Notes under the pieces: model-generated
Told to the model about the DNA's origin: nothing
What the model saw: the letters and a program-made list of their open reading frames with translations, nothing else
Databases searched by the model: none
Made by a program: the position numbers and the translations under genes
Shown here: piece after piece, positions 34,408-34,780 of the stretch
How the letters are laid out: every line of letters starts with the position of its first letter
Position numbering within the stretch: position 1 is the first letter of the stretch
Assembly (NCBI GenBank): GCA_026388365.1
Contig: JAPLJW010000340.1
Location: 1 to 34,780, forward strand
From: Deltaproteobacteria bacterium
GTDB lineage: Bacteria > Desulfobacterota > Syntrophia > Syntrophales > UBA5619
DNA length: 34,780 nt
Reading direction: 5' to 3'

Positions 34408-34451
34408 GGCTAAAGGGGACACGATGCCGCATCGTGTCCCCTTTAGCCTCA
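34405..34451. terminator. Long palindrome, probable bidirectional terminator
   Basis: Two 23-base arms (34405-34427 and 34429-34451) are perfectly complementary around one central base; the tip would open to a small loop. Key sequence is TGAGGCTAAAGGGGACACG and its complement. Both outer ends are TGA stop codons, of the truncated paralogue on the plus strand and of GAPDH on the minus strand. No long T-run follows on either side. A REP-like mobile hairpin is an alternative. Confidence 0.6.
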
Positions 34452-34780
34452 ACGAAACAGGTTTTTATGGACGTATGCGGTCAGATCGCCGAGCCTGTTC
34501 GTGTAACTGCCATATTCATTGTCATACCAGCCGAATATCTTGGCGTGGACCACGGGGATCCGCAGGGTCGATTGTGATGATGTTCTGAGAAAGGCGTCGG
34601 GCAGATCGGGGACATGGGAGAGATCGACATCAATGAATGCCGTTCGCGTATGGTTGAATTGTCCTTCAATCACGATGGCCGCATCCATTCCGATCAGATC
34701 GGTCGATACGTTCTGCTCCTCCGAATAGACCACCAGATGCTCGGGATCGTTCCCGGAGGCCTCCTTATAGATGTCATTGA
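34449..34780 (-). CDS. gap: Glyceraldehyde-3-phosphate dehydrogenase, C-terminal part (5' end outside window)
   Basis: This is the glycolytic/gluconeogenic enzyme forming 1,3-bisphosphoglycerate. Only about the last 110 residues are present; the frame is open to the right edge. Landmarks are the YKEAS segment, YSEEQNVSTDLIGMDAA (usually VSSDFIG), and the highly conserved WYDNEYG that contacts the nicotinamide, then TNRLGDLTAYV. The catalytic Cys lies beyond the window. The DLSHVPDLPDAFLRTSSQST stretch has residues not typical of the common form, so it may be a divergent branch. The stop codon falls within the palindrome shared with the convergent gene. Confidence 0.85.
   Translation of the reverse strand, partial: NDIYKEASGNDPEHLVVYSEEQNVSTDLIGMDAAIVIEGQFNHTRTAFIDVDLSHVPDLPDAFLRTSSQSTLRIPVVHAKIFGWYDNEYGSYTNRLGDLTAYVHKNLFR

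Overview
The window is about 34.8 kb of a Gram-negative, probably anaerobic chromosome. It most resembles a deltaproteobacterium of the Syntrophus/Smithella kind (Desulfobacterota). That is an inference from content: pilus genes beside a sigma-54 activator, an acyl-CoA dehydrogenase/Etf/TRAP/methylmalonyl-CoA epimerase operon, and tpiA-secG-tRNA-Leu synteny. No rRNA or marker gene confirms it. Coding density is high, with two scarred zones (12.5-12.9 kb and 27.2-34.4 kb).

Region 1 (1-4800) is a pilus or pseudopilus assembly operon. It has a PilB/GspE ATPase (5' end outside the window), a PilC/GspF platform protein and a membrane-anchored sigma-54 activator, then a small type IV pilin-like gene. 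The pilin gene has its own well-spaced -24/-12 promoter and a strong terminator. Region 2 (4888-12522) is a surface-glycan cluster on the same strand. It holds a TPR-tailed GT-C-like membrane protein, two family 2 glycosyltransferases, a WecB-like epimerase, two SAM methyltransferases and a flippase-like membrane protein. A role in glycosylating the neighbouring pilin, or in making a cell-surface polysaccharide, is inferred.

Region 3 (12.5-12.9 kb) carries remnants of a winged-helix gene and a B12/radical-SAM gene. Region 4 (12919-20650, minus strand) reads tetR, then acyl-CoA dehydrogenase, etfB, etfA, dctP, dctQ, dctM and methylmalonyl-CoA epimerase. Two near-identical operator sites, one before tetR and one before the dehydrogenase, suggest one regulator controls import and beta-oxidation of an unidentified carboxylate. 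A MITE-like palindromic element and a hairpin lie between dctP and dctQ. Region 5 (20.8-22.2 kb, minus) is housekeeping: tpiA, secG and tRNA-Leu(GAG).

Region 6 (22.4-27.2 kb, plus) has a MATE exporter and a complete polar amino-acid ABC importer (permease, ATPase, binding protein, second permease), followed by a stub of an ADP-ribosylglycohydrolase gene. Region 7 (27.5-34.8 kb) is the most unusual. A 1410-residue protein joins about 900 uncharacterised residues to a PPDK-like ATP-grasp and a phosphohistidine domain, with no PEP/pyruvate barrel. Downstream are a HigA antitoxin with a decayed HigB, an ALDH7-type aldehyde dehydrogenase, and a truncated second copy of the large gene's 3' end. That copy is 100% identical over its first 81 bases and then only about 83% identical. 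It ends in a long palindrome shared with a convergent GAPDH gene that runs off the window.
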